Of a DNA stretch of 64,000 bases, positions 20,572-31,479 are shown piece by piece; position 1 is the stretch's first letter; each line of letters opens with the position of its first letter. The notes below the pieces were generated by a model, which had not been told where the DNA came from, did not search any database, and worked only from the letters and a program-made list of their open reading frames with translations. Source of the stretch: Miscanthus floridulus (taxonomy: Eukaryota > Streptophyta > Magnoliopsida > Poales > Poaceae); assembly GCF_019320115.1 (NCBI RefSeq), contig NC_089588.1, positions 114,734,123 through 114,798,122 of the forward strand, given 5' to 3'. Made by a program: the position numbers and the translations under genes.

Positions 20572-22693
20572 ATGGACGTGGCAACGGGTGTGGCACATCC
20601 TTCCGGTGGCTTACACCACAATAATAAGATACCGCCGAACTACACTAGGGTCGAGGTGCATACCGTGAAGCCCGAGTTCATGCAGTGGAGGATAGACTAC
20701 GCAACTCCCAAGGGGCTGGTGTTACTTAGAGAGGTAATGGGGCAGTTCATCCTCTGGCACAAATGGGACATTATATTGACTGCTTCTTCGCCATCTCCCC
20801 CTCTCCAAAATTTGGAGCGAGTTGTTGAGGTCAGGGAGATATTTTCACTGTCTCACAACCACCACATTCCTGAGATGCCACATTCTTCCCCGCCTCATAT
20901 TGAGCATGTGCCTTCTCCAGCTCATACCGAGCAAGTGCATGATGAGATGCCACAGTCTTCTCAACAAGTACAGCCGATACATGAACAACGAGTGCCTCCT
21001 GAAGAAGGTGATGCACAAGATGATGAGGACATGCTTGAATGAGAACTTTGAAAGAAGCATCCAATCACCATAAGGACAGTTTATATTCTAATGAAAGACG
21101 TCTCGTCGGTGTCCAAGTGGTATTCCCATGACCAGTTCAAGCCTGAGAACCAAGTTAAAAAGTCCCATCATGGGGTTCTGAGGAGGATGTCACTAGCAAA
21201 CTCTACCAAATTGCAAAGCAGTATCCAAATGTTGATGCCATCAAATGGTCAAAGGAGTGCCCAAAAACATATAAAAGAGGCAAGCCCTTACTACCAAACT
21301 GGGACATCCAGCGCCTACCACTTGGAATGAGAAAGTTCCATGATTGGTACTTGCGTGTTCTCCCAACGAGCATAGATCTCATACAAGCATGTTTCCCCAC
21401 CGGCACATTTGGAAGCCTACCCGGGAAAATTGTCTTTGACTTCAATGACATGTAGATATGCTTTCACCTAAGAGCAATGGAGATGAATCTAATTCGCACA
21501 TGGTGCCTGTAAGTCCTTCTCCTCTCGATATGATATGAATATAATCTTTGAATTTTGTTATAACTAACCCACGCCGTGATTTGTAGAATGCAAGTGCACA
21601 TTATCAAACAAGTGCCAAGTGTGAAAGCCGAGTATATAGACCCTCAAGCTATATCCCAAACAAATTTTAATTACCCTAAACAGTGGAAACTGGATGGCAA
21701 AGAGCTAGCTGCTGCAAAGACTCTTCGAGAGAAAGAGCACATCCATATAGCGAAACTAAGGGAAGAGTCCCTTAACGTTGCGGCATACATTGCCCTAGCT
21801 TTCAAAATTCTCCAACAACACTCTACTATATGGCTACCATACAACTTTGAGTAAGTTCAACTCTATACTTAAAGCTTTGTTCGATATATTTTATTCGATG
21901 CAAAAGAGCTTATCTAGTTCTATGATTAAATCCATGCAGCAACCGTTGGATTTGTATAGCCGTCGATGTCGGGAGGAGTATGACATGGGTCTTTGATTCA
22001 ATAGATAGGGACCCGGTGACATACAAAGACTTCATATCGATTCTCAAGACGTATACATATCGACAATCCTCATTAGCTTATATGTTTGTATACATACTTG
22101 TAACGTTCACTTTTGGATACTAACAAGTTGTATTTGCTAAAATAATTCAAACAGGGCATTTAGGTTCTATGTCACTACACATCACGGAAGGCATGATCTA
22201 GCAAGGAAGAAAAAGTTGGCTATAAAAACACTATGTGCGGTAAGTGTAACTTACTTCTTCAGTACTCTATTACATGACTGTCAAAACCATTACTTAACAT
22301 TTTTATATGCAAAACGCACAGTGCCCCAAGCAAAAGCCTGGGAGTATACATTGTGGATACTATATATGTTCTATGATGAGTAATACCGGTGCCTACAGGA
22401 GACACCCCTTAAGGGTAAGTTTGAACCTCTTCACCCGTAGTATAAAAACTTCGTACATGGTATGAAATACTAAACCGAAACTTGTTCTCTTGTAGTGGAA
22501 AGAAGAGAAAGGAATAAAAAGAAACCCATACAAGGATGACCAACTTTTAGAGCTCGTTGGCGATCTTTGCAACTTTATATTGGATCAGATTGTACACGTC
22601 AAAGGCGCCTACCATGATCGAAAGTCTGACTTAGGTAGAAATCCTCAGTACCAACACCTTCGTGAGACTGAAAGGCTAGCTCTAGGACGTTGA
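20572..22693 (+). pseudogene. CACTA second ORF with Ulp1/C48-like peptidase domain
   Basis: The N-terminal exon (20572-about 21042) encodes YTRVEVHTVKPEFMQWRIDY and GQFILWHKWDII, a domain common to CACTA-associated ORFs, followed by a His/Pro-rich linker. The next part (21060-21510) has LLPNWDIQRLPLGMRKFHDW in a shifted frame with a stop at DM*ICF. The C-terminal exons are clean: 21587-21850, 21940-22052, 22155-22239, 22322-22414 and 22496-22693, all with GT-AG borders. They form a SUMO-protease-like fold with the FDSIDRD Asp and the KPGSIHCGYYIC Gln/Cys block. The usual catalytic His (in a NHW motif) is Arg here (NRWICIAV). The stop, frameshift and lost His argue against an active protease. 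The exact family name is inferred. Confidence 0.78.
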
Positions 22694-22991
22694 TAACAAT
22701 GTGTATGTAATTTGACATTGGTTTTACCTTATGAATTATGTCTATTTAATGATGGATTGCATATATTCTTGTGAATTGGATTTGTAATTGTAGTTTATAT
22801 AATACTCTTGTGCTTGTAGTCTAAGCGGTTCGGAACGTTGGTCGCGGGGCGTTCGGCAACACGAACGTGGTTCGGAACGTTAGTCGTGGGGCGTTCGGCA
22901 ACGCGAACGCTGGATGGAATACGCGGAAACAAACAGTGTTATGGTCGAATTTGAATTGTAAATTTAATTTTTTTTACGGAAAAACGTACTG

Positions 22992-23201
22992 TAGGGGCGG
23001 TTCTAGGCTGAACCGCCCCTAAAACAAGTATTATAGGGGTGGCTGGTACTACAGCCGCCCCTACAAATCGATTTGTAGAGGCGGCCCGAGAACCGCCCCT
23101 ACAAATACATGATTTATAGAGACGGTTTAGTAGGGACGGCTAGCTAAACCGCCCCTACAAAAGGTTACGAGCCGCTCCTAAAAAATGTTTCTATAGTAGT
23201 G
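22992..23201 (-). repeat. Right terminal region of the CACTA element
   Basis: Inverted GTAGGGGCGG/CCGCCCCTAC pairs occur at about 22992, 23032, 23075 and 23135, then the terminal sequence ends TTTCTATAGTAGTG at 23201. The downstream triplet is TGT; no matching left triplet was found because the left end is missing. Confidence 0.85.
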
Positions 23202-24127
23202 TGTATCAATTATCAACCGGGTGATGAGTAGTCGCTTGCTTTCTCAATTACTCAACATCTGTCATATAGTTCCTGTAGTCAGTAGATCGGGTTTTGCAAA
23301 AGCTAAAAGAACAACCAAACGACTGTGAGCCCTGCATTTGTTTCGGACGGTTACGATCACCTACCATCTCTCAGAAGGTAATATATGAAATATATATTTA
23401 TTTAATTTTTAATTTTGGAAAGTATGACAAATCAGGAAAAGTTTTAGATATAAAGATGCATACATGATCCATTGGATGTCGTAAATCTTTTTATTTTTTG
23501 CAACTTTTAGATATAGCATAATTTAATTAACATAAACTACCTTTTTTTATTCAAGTAATAACTCGTACCACACGTATGTGCTCAAACTGACGTGAAACTG
23601 ACGTATGTGACTATGTGCCCAATGTGCACGAAAATTTACGTGCATACATGAAACTTCACGTGGCCATTTTGCATGCTCAATATACGTGACAGCTAAGGCC
23701 CTCTCAACTATGAAATATAGTTTTATTCGAGTTAGTATAATATACACAATGTGTCAACATATAACATGTTTTAGATTGCTAAAGTTAACGTCTCAATGTG
23801 TTAACTATTGATATTTTTTTATATATGTAACGTAACTTTTAATAACTGGATAAACCGTGAAAGCTGTTGTATACATGTTGATATTTTTTTGTATATGTAA
23901 AAATGCTGAAAGGAAGGCCGTGCAATCAATAAGGAAGGGCCGCGCGGCCGGCCGCCGCTTCTGTCTGTCCCGTGCATGAGGGGATTTGAAGATATTTTCT
24001 TTTTCTTTTTTCTGTTCTTAGGTTAATTAATTGATTTAAAAAATCTAAAAATCAACGACTCAGATTTATTCGAGATATTACCTCCTTGTAGGTAAAGGAT
24101 GTACCTTAGCATTACCCTTGTCAATTA
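23202..24127. other. No gene recognised
   Basis: Ordinary AT-rich intergenic sequence. One oddity: GTTTTGCAAAAGCTAAAAGAACA near 23290 recurs as GTTTTGCAAGCAAAAGCTAAAAGAACA near 24362. This suggests that the DNA between, including the MITE at 24128, was inserted into or duplicated around one site. Confidence 0.6.
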
Positions 24128-24354
24128 CTCTCTTCATCCCAAATTATAAGTTATTCCAAGAATCTTTAAGAGTCAAAGCATCTCAAGTTTAACCAAATTT
24201 ATACGATAAGATAATAACATTTATGATACCCACTAAGTACCATTAGATTTTTCATTAATTATATTTTCATAGTATATCTATTTGATGTCATAAATCTTTG
24301 TAACTTTTTCTATAATTTTGGTCAAACTTGAGATACTTTGACTATCCAAGGAGA
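24128..24354. mobile_element. Stowaway-type MITE, right end decayed
   Basis: After a TA, the sequence starts CTCTCTTCATCCCAAATTATAAG and runs through the same text as the element at 63208 (TCATTAATTATATTTTCATAGTATA, GGTCAAACTTGAGATACTTTGAC). It ends irregularly at CCAAGGAGATGG, so the right terminus is damaged or deleted. Confidence 0.72.
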
Positions 24355-24446
24355 TGGATTGTGTTTTGCAAGCAAAAGCTAAAAGAACATCATGTTGGCA
24401 GACTTGTTCATCACCCACCCCCTGACCTCCTCCATCACCTTCGTCT

Positions 24447-24920
24447 TGTTAGTTTGACCTTCACTTGGGCCCTTAGATCCGTGCCCTGATCGAGGGCGCC
24501 CAGCCGCTCCATGGTTGGTGGGCTCACGTCACACAGCACCATAAAAGAGATGTGGGAGCCAGGGCACAAGGTACGAGGTTGACCTAAGCCGCCGCAACCC
24601 GCCTATAGAGAAACCCTAACCTGATCTAGAGGAAGCGGCGCTCCCAGCGACGGGAAGACCCCCTGCCTAGTCGTCGTTGAGATAGCACCGCCTCCGCACC
24701 ACCGCCTTCACCATTTCGGACTTCACAGCATCACCGACATCGCCATGGACGGCTCCAGCTCCACCGCCAAACCCTCCAATGACCGGTGACGTCTCACCTC
24801 TCTCCCTTCCCTCTCTGTCTCTCTAGTTCTACATGTACTAGGATGCACTACATCTTTTATCCTGAATAGAACCATTCTACCAGCTAGATCTATGCTCCTA
24901 ATGATCCTATTTTACTAACA
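24447..24920 (+). repeat. 5' LTR of an old Ty1/copia element
   Basis: Bounded by TGTTAG...CTAACA (474 bp) and followed at once by a primer-binding site. Its first ~150 bp match 29480-29610, the truncated 3' LTR. Confidence 0.88.
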
Positions 24921-24921
24921 A

Positions 24922-24938
24922 TGGTATCAGAGCCAGGT
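24922..24938 (+). other. Primer-binding site of the copia element
   Basis: TGGTATCAGAGCCAGGT is a perfect start of the initiator-Met tRNA complement, one base after the LTR end. It confirms the plus-strand orientation. Confidence 0.88.
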
Positions 24939-25415
24939 CCAAGTATAGATCTAGTCTTTGGGGTAGAAAGCAAGGAGCTTTTAGAAGGAGGTGATTTGGA
25001 TGAACCCTAGGAATCCCCACGAATACGTAACCCTAACCCTAACCGACAAGAGGATGGCATGAAGAGAGGGACCTACTTGGACCTCGCCGCTGTCACCACC
25101 GCCACCGTGCGGGATGTTCACCGAGATCTCGCCGCGCCGCCGCGCGATCTCCGACGTGCAGGCTCGGGATCCAAGGCACAACCGCAAGGCCGCTCGACGG
25201 TGACACACTCAGCCTAGGGCGAGTGTGCGTGCCGGCGAGGGGCCCCGTAGCCGTGCCGCCGTCTTCCTTCGCTCCGGCCGCCATGCGCGGCCGTCGCGCC
25301 GTTGTTTTTCTGTCACTGTGGCGCTGAGGAGAGAGAAGGGGAGGGAGGAAATGAGATTAGGGTTCAGGGAGAGGCCGGCGCCGTGGGGTTTTGTTCCGCC
25401 GAGATCAACGCCCCA

Positions 25416-26652
25416 CCGTTGGATTTGAGATCAACGGCCAGTGCTCGCTGGGCCGGCAACTGGCCCAGGCGGAGCGGTGTGGGGGGCGCGTTGTGGGCCA
25501 AATTCCCAGCCCAGGCCCAGGTTGCATCCTGGGCGCGGGGGAGGGCGGCGCGCACAATCGGCGTGGGCTGATTTCGCTAAGCGGGCCGCGCGCTGCTACG
25601 GTTGGGCTGGGCCGCATGCTGTTTTTCCATAGGCCAGGCCAAATGAACAGTTGCTAATGTTTTAAGTTTTTATTTATTTTCAGAAGCAGTTTTGACAATT
25701 TTCAGAAGCAAATTTCGATGAATTTTGTCAAGCTTTGAATCTCTGTCAAAATTTGAACCAACGGGATAATTTTTTCAGAGAGTAGATGAGTAAAGTAAAA
25801 TGCTTCTGAAAAGTAGATAAATAATTTTTTATATTTCCACTGCAAAGTTTAATGTTTATTATCTTTCAATTAAATTCGAACCTTTCAAACCAATGGGAGA
25901 ATTTAATTTGAAGAGCAGTTATATTTAATAAATTATGATTATGTTGATCCTCTAATTAAATTATAATCAACGGGAAAATTTAATTAGAGGAGTAGTCCAT
26001 TTTTTGTTTAAGTAAGATTATGCTATTGTCATTTTCTGACCAACATTGATGATGACAATATTATAACGAATTTAAGTTTGAAGTTTAAATCTCTGGAAAA
26101 TTTTACACCAACGTGGTGAATTTTTCAGAGAGTAGATAAGGACCAAGAAATGCTCTAAACTAAAAGAATGTATTTCATTATTAAGTTTCCGCTGCAATGA
26201 TATTGATTATCTTCTAATTAAATTCGAACCAACGGGAGAATTTAATTTTAAAGAGTAGTTATATGGATTTCAAGTTAATTTATCAGTTTTATGCATTAAT
26301 TCTATTTTCTGCCCAACGGTGATGTAGAATTGACGTAGAAGCATATTGTATGTTTTATTTTAACCGACGAGATCACTCGGCTGCAATGTTGGGGTATGTG
26401 AATGAAAAGGCTTGAGTCAAGCCAGTTCAGGACAATTTTTGTTAGTTTACTAATTTTTTGATTAAATTACAACCAACGGGAATATTTAATTGGAAAATAA
26501 AGTATAAGTGAAGTTTTAGTCGTCATGACTAAGTTTTCGTATAGATGTATCCCGCATGGGAAGAAGTTTTGGCATAGTACTTATGCTAGTCAATCCTGCA
26601 TGGCAGGAGAAGTTTTTTAATGATTCACATGTTTTATATCCCGCATAGCGAG
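25416..26652 (+). repeat. Serial stem-loop array in the copia leader
   Basis: A run of hairpins shares CCAACGG-like loops. Stems include CTCTG/CAGAG (25741-25780), CAATTAAATTC/GAATTTAATTTG (about 25868-25911), the perfect 14-bp CCTCTAATTAAATT/AATTTAATTAGAGG (25949-25990), ATTGTCAT/ATGACAAT (26025-26059), CTCTGGAAAATT/AATTTTTCAGAG (26091-26130), ATTAAATTC/GAATTTAAT (26217-26246), ATTCTA/TAGAAT (26299-26330) and ATTAAAT/ATTTAAT (26461-26490). Several are followed by AGAGTAG. An earlier hairpin CCGTTG/CAACGG is at 25416-25437. Small GCAT-loop hairpins (CCCGCATGGG at 26551; CCTGCATGGCAGG at 26595) close the array. The zone lies between the primer site and pol, and no gag is recognisable. It is non-coding as it stands. 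Confidence 0.8.
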
Positions 26653-27539
26653 AGAAATTTGGGTAGCTCTTATGCTATCCTAGTATTGACCTTGGCACAA
26701 TAGAAATACATCGTCATGGTCAATACTAACCAAAAATAAGAAAAGATGCAAGTATGACTTGCAAAAGCACTGCTAGTGAAAGACCTCGTCGAGTTCTTAA
26801 AGTGAATTAAGGAAAGTGTACTACTAAACAGATCAAGAAATAACTTTGTTTATATGATACAATCATGTGAATGAAGTAAGTTAAAAGTGTCTACTCGTTT
26901 ACAGGCTTTCTGAATAGTTATTGAAATTATGGCAGTAAAGTTTATGCCATATTTCGAGGGGGAGAATATTAAGATTAATTAAGAAAAATACTCTTCATTA
27001 AGAGTGAGATAAAATTTTTAATTAAGAAAGATACCCTTCATTAAGAGTGAGATAAATATTAATTAAGATGTATGCGATCGTCGGAGGAGTACAACGGTCA
27101 CAACAACGATACCCCTAAGCAGAGAAATAGCCAAATTCCTGAACCTTTTAAAGTCCCGACAAGAAAATAGTGTAGTCAGTCTCAAAGATGTTAAGGTGGT
27201 GCTTAAAGCGTTATATGAGATTTTAACGGATTAAACCTAAAATAAGATATTTGAAGATACACTATCTTTAGAAAAGATGGAAAGATCTGGGGGAGCATGG
27301 TATATAGAGATATGTAGAGACCTAAGACTTGAAGAGAAGCGGGATTGTATGCCCACTTTAGTGATTCAAAAACAATAAATCTCTCAATACCTGTTAATGT
27401 TGTATGACTTATACAACACCTATTGTTGGCTTTTAGAAGAAGATGAAAAATATAAACAAGGGTCTTATAATACAGGAGCCTGTAGAATCAATTACCTCTT
27501 GGTAATGAAGAGCAACAACAGCCCCATATGAAAGTGCCA

Positions 27540-29310
27540 GTAGATGAGGCCTAGAAGGTCTCAAAGAATTACTAAACCAGTTTTCTGATGACTATGAAGT
27601 CTATGTTAGCAAAGAAATTCAAATGAAGGGTGATCCCACCTCATTTGAAGAAGCCATGAGAAGCGTTTACTCGTTTAAATGGCTAGAAGCTATGAAAATT
27701 AAAATGAATACCAATGATGTTTGGGACTTAGAAGAAATTTCTAATAGATCCAATACAGTAGGATGTTAATGGGTCTACAAGACAAAATGTGACTTCAAAG
27801 GGAATATAGAAAGATATAAAGTTGAAATGAATTCAATGAATACCAACGATATTTGGGACTTAGAAGTAATTCCTAATGAAGCCAAAATAGTAGGCTGTTA
27901 ATGGGTCTACAAGACAAAATGTGAATTTAAAGGGAACGTAGAAAGATAGAAAGCACAACTTGTAGCAATATGCTTTACGCAAAGAAAAATGAATAGATTA
28001 CAATGACAATTTTCTCTCCAGTCTTATGCAAGGATTTTTTTAGAATCATAATGGTGTTCATGGCACATTACGATTTAGAGTTATATCAGATGGATATAAA
28101 CACGACATTCCTCAACAGGGATTTATATGAAAACAATTACATGGCACAACCCAAAAGATTTTATCGTGGAAGAAAAGAACATATGGGATGCCGCCTGTAG
28201 AAATCCATTTATGGGTTAAATGTAAGTCTCTAGATATTAGTATTTGAAGTTGATGAAAACAATGAGAAAGTTTTGGTTTTAAATAAAATAAGAAGGACAA
28301 TAACATTTATGCGAAGTTCAAGGATGGAAAATTTATTTTCCACATCCTATGAATAGATGACACTCTACTCACTAGTAGTGATATTAATCTGTCATTGGAG
28401 AAGTAGTTTTATCCTCAAGTTTCAATGTGAATGATCTTGGTGAAGCATAATTGGTTCTAGGAATCAAAATTCACTGAGATAGAAGAACATGGGGTATTAG
28501 GACTATCGCAAAGGCATACTTAGAAAAGATTCTAGAGAAATAAAGTATGCATGCGAGTAAACCTATGCCTACTCCTATAGTCAAGAGTAATAGATTTGGG
28601 AACTTTAAGTATTCTAGGAACCGGTATGAGATCGATCAAATGAACATGGTTCCATATGCTTTAGCTGTTGAAAGCTTGATGTGTGTACAAGTACAAGTAA
28701 GAACTTACCCTGACGTAGTTTATGTATCCGGGATATTTTGGCAGAAGTCCAGTTCAGATATAGATCACTGAAATTGAGTTGAGAATGTCTTGTAATTTTG
28801 CAAAGTATCATTGGCCTCATGCTGAGTAAGAAAGAATAAGTACTCTCAAATAGTTGAGGGTACAAAAAGTTAAGTCTTGACGAGATGTGTAGTGAAATCC
28901 ACAGCAGTTTCTAACACTCGCAGTTGGAGTATTATTGTGGAAAAGCTCCAAAGAAACAGTTGTGGTGTCATCAGTGATGCATATCATAATATAGCTTGTC
29001 ATGAGGCTTAAGGAACAGACAAAAGAACGTTAAGGGAATATGTACCCGGATTTAACAATGGTAGACAACAGTAATAACCATTTAAAGTACGTTAACTCAT
29101 AAGACAACAAGTCAAGTGTGCTGCCAAACACATTGACACTAAGGTATATGTTGAAAAGGAGAAAATCCAGAATCATTTTCAAAGCATTGAGCATATAAGT
29201 ACCGAGTAAGTACTTGCGGATCCGTTTACCAAAGGCTTCCCACCTAGTGCGTTCAGAGAACACACCGTCGACATGGGTTTATGGGAAAGCCTATGATTTC
29301 TGGATACTAA
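27540..29310 (+). pseudogene. Ty1/copia pol remnant (RT-RNase H), heavily mutated
   Basis: Coding blocks are recognisable but scattered over frames with many stops: DPTSFEEAMRS and WVYKTKC (RT start), DLELYQMDINTTFLN (RT core), HASKPMPTPIVKSNRFGNF and YALAVESLM (post-RT), and near 29195-29300 the C-terminal LADPFTKGFPPSAFREH with MGLWESL before the stop. A block of about 132 bp around NTNDVWDLEE is tandemly duplicated (27703 and 27835), and both copies carry the same TGT-TAA stop. The catalytic YVDD region near 28360 is not readable. Gag, protease and integrase are not recognisable between 24940 and 27540. Confidence 0.82.
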
Positions 29311-29470
29311 GGGCCTAGTTGAGTATCTATTTTAAAATAGAGAGGTGTAGTGTAGTTGTTAAATCTAATGACAACTGACTGTGACGATGAGGCACGCTTT
29401 ATGCACTAATCTTTGATGGAATGGGAAAAAGAAAAAAAAAAGTTAAGTTTAAGTCATAAGGAGAGATCAA

Positions 29471-29610
29471 GGGGGAGAATGTTAGTTTGATCTCCACCAA
29501 TTGGCCCAACGGTCAATTGAGCCATTGGATCCGCGTCCTGATCGGAGGCGCCCAACCGCTCCATGGTTCGTGGGCTCCCGTCGTACAACACCATAAAGGC
29601 TATGTTAGGC
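29471..29610 (+). repeat. Polypurine tract and truncated 3' LTR of the old copia element
   Basis: GGGGGAGAA (29471-29479) precedes TGTTAGTTTGA at 29480. About 120-130 bp then match the 5' LTR (GGCGCCCAACCGCTCCATGG, GTACAACACCATAAA), after which the match is lost. The LTR is cut at a junction with the next copia fragment. Confidence 0.8.
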
Positions 29611-29734
29611 TTACCCCATCAACAGGCCGACTGCATCCACGTCCGGATCGTGATCACCATCGCCTCTGTCAGCGCCCGGCACGTCCTCACCGCCCTCATC
29701 GTCCACGACAACCAACTCCCCCGCGCCACACCCC

Positions 29735-31325
29735 ATGGTGACCAGGGCTCGCGTGGGGACCTTCAAGCCGAACCCACGCTACGCTGCCACGGCAACAACG
29801 ACGACCATCTCCCCGATCCCTCGAACAGTCCACCAGGCGCTCAAAGACCCCAACTGGACCAAGGCGATGCAGTCGGAGTTCGACGCCTTGAACGCCAACA
29901 ACACTTGGGAACTCATCCCCCGTCCACCTGGAGCGCACGTGGTCAGCGGCAAATGGATCTTCCATCACAAATTCAAGGAAGACGGGAGCTTCGATCGATA
30001 CAAGGCCCGTTGGGTGGTCCGCGGCTTCACTCAACGCGCGGGCGTCGACTATGGTGAGACGTACTGTCACGTTGTCAAACCGGCAACCGTGCGGACGGTA
30101 CTCCATCTCGCCGCCCAGCGTGACTGGTCGGTGCACCAACTCGACGTCAACAATGCTTTCCTTCATGGCGTTCTCGACGAAGAAGTCTTTGCACGACAGC
30201 CGGTCGGGTTCACCACCAACCCTGATCTGGTGTACCGTCTCTCCAAAAGCCTCTATGGTCTCAAACAGGCGTCCAGGGCATGGTACATGCGCCTGGCTAC
30301 CTTCCTCGGCTCCATGGGGTTCAAGCCCACATGCTCCGACAGCTCGCTCTTTGTTCTTCACCAAGGCAATGAGTCCATCTACTTGCTCCTCTACGTTGAC
30401 GACATCGTCCTCATGGGCTCCTCCACCGACATCCTCCGTCGAGTCATCCGCACCATCAACGCCGAGTTCAAACTCAAGGACATGGGGCCGGTGCACTTCT
30501 TCCTCGGCATTCAGGTGCAACGGCGCCCAGACGGCTTCCTGCTTCAACAACAGCAGTACTACATCGACCTGCTCGATCGCGCTGGGATGGCCGACTGCCG
30601 GCCCAGCGACACGCCGGTTGACACGTCCGGGAAGCTCTCCACCACCACCGGGACTCCCTTGTCCACCGCGGACGCTTCGGACTACTGGAGTCTCGTCGGC
30701 GCTCTCCAGTACTTGACCATGACGAGGCCGGACCTTCAATACGCCGTTCAGCAAGCGTGTCTACACATGCATGCTCCCACAACGGCGCATCAAGGTCTTG
30801 TCAAGCGGATTCTCCGATACATCCGCGGCACTACAGAGCTCGGACTTCATCTCCGACGATCTTCCCAGTCCGACCTCGTCGCATACTCGGACGCGGATTG
30901 GGCAGGGTGCCCCGACACACGGCGTTCAACCTCCGGCTACTGTGTGTTCATGGGGGACTCGTTAATTTCGTGGTCCTCTAAACGGCAAACAACAGTTTCC
31001 CGCTCAAGCGCCGAAGCCAAATACCGAGGGGTTGCCAATGCTGTGGTCGAATGCACCTGAGATCAGACAACTGCTCAGCGAGCTCGACTGTCCCCTGAAC
31101 AAGGCAACAGTCGTGTTCTGCGACAATGTCTCCGCTTGCTACATGAGCTCTAATCCAGTGCATCACAAACGAACGAAGCACGTAGAGCTTGATGTCCACT
31201 TCGTGCGGGAGAAAGTCGATGTTGGCCAATGCAAGGTTCTACATGTACCCACGACGCAACAGTCTACCGACGGCGAGCTTCAAGGAGTTCCGAAACAGTC
31301 TGTGCGTCGCCGACGCTCACACTGA
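29735..31325 (+). pseudogene. Ty1/copia RT-RNase H fragment, 5'-truncated element
   Basis: A long clean frame (29735-31060, 441 codons) covers the copia reverse transcriptase and most of RNase H. It has WTKAMQSEFDALNANNTWEL, the RT core VHQLDVNNAFLHGVLDEEVF, YGLKQASRAWY, the intact catalytic LLLYVDDIVL and the RNase H pieces YSDADWAG and SSAEAKYRG. A one-base shift after VVECT at 31060 moves the end (NKATVVFCDNVSACYM, HHKRTKHVELDVHFVRE) into another frame. Gag, protease and integrase are absent on the left, where the fragment joins another element's LTR. It is GC-rich, unlike the older copia pol beside it, so it is a separate and younger family. It cannot move by itself. Confidence 0.9.
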
Positions 31326-31331
31326 GGGGGG

Positions 31332-31479
31332 TGTTAGCGACCATGATCACCACGTTCCATGGCTCTCCTTAATTGTAGCTAGCTAAGCAGTTACACTACC
31401 GTGATGTACATGTATATAGGCGTAAGCCTCTGAGCAATACAACTTGAGTTGTCCAATTTCTCTTTGCCTATCGCTTACA
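31332..31479 (+). repeat. 3' LTR of the GC-rich copia fragment (148 bp)
   Basis: A G-rich polypurine tract ending at 31331 precedes TGTTAGCGACC, and the repeat ends TCGCTTACA at 31479 (TGTTAG...CTTACA style). No 5' partner is present. Its right edge falls inside an F-box coding sequence, whose next bases are ATAAG. Confidence 0.78.

Larger units (their letters stand above)
14460..23201 (+). mobile_element. Left-truncated CACTA transposon
   Basis: The right terminus is CACTACTATAGAAACA (inverted, ending 23201), with inverted GGGGCGG/CCGCCCC subterminal words just inside. Reading rightward the segment carries a transposase remnant, a palindromic AT-rich array, a second GGGGCGG cluster, a long leader and the Ulp1-like ORF, all on the plus strand. 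No left CACTA end matching the right terminus was found. The left limit is where the transposase-like coding begins and is uncertain. It may be two CACTA copies joined near 17570. Confidence 0.65.

Noticed and set aside
25029..25044. Telomere-like CCCTAA repeats
   Set aside because: Only two and a half units inside a copia leader; too short for an interstitial telomere tract.
25302..25657. Several short GC-rich frames as a captured gene in the copia leader
   Set aside because: No domain or consistent frame; the region is better described as structured non-coding leader.
29696..30754. 352-codon frame on the minus strand
   Set aside because: Exact antisense of the copia RT coding region; GC-rich shadow frame with no domain.
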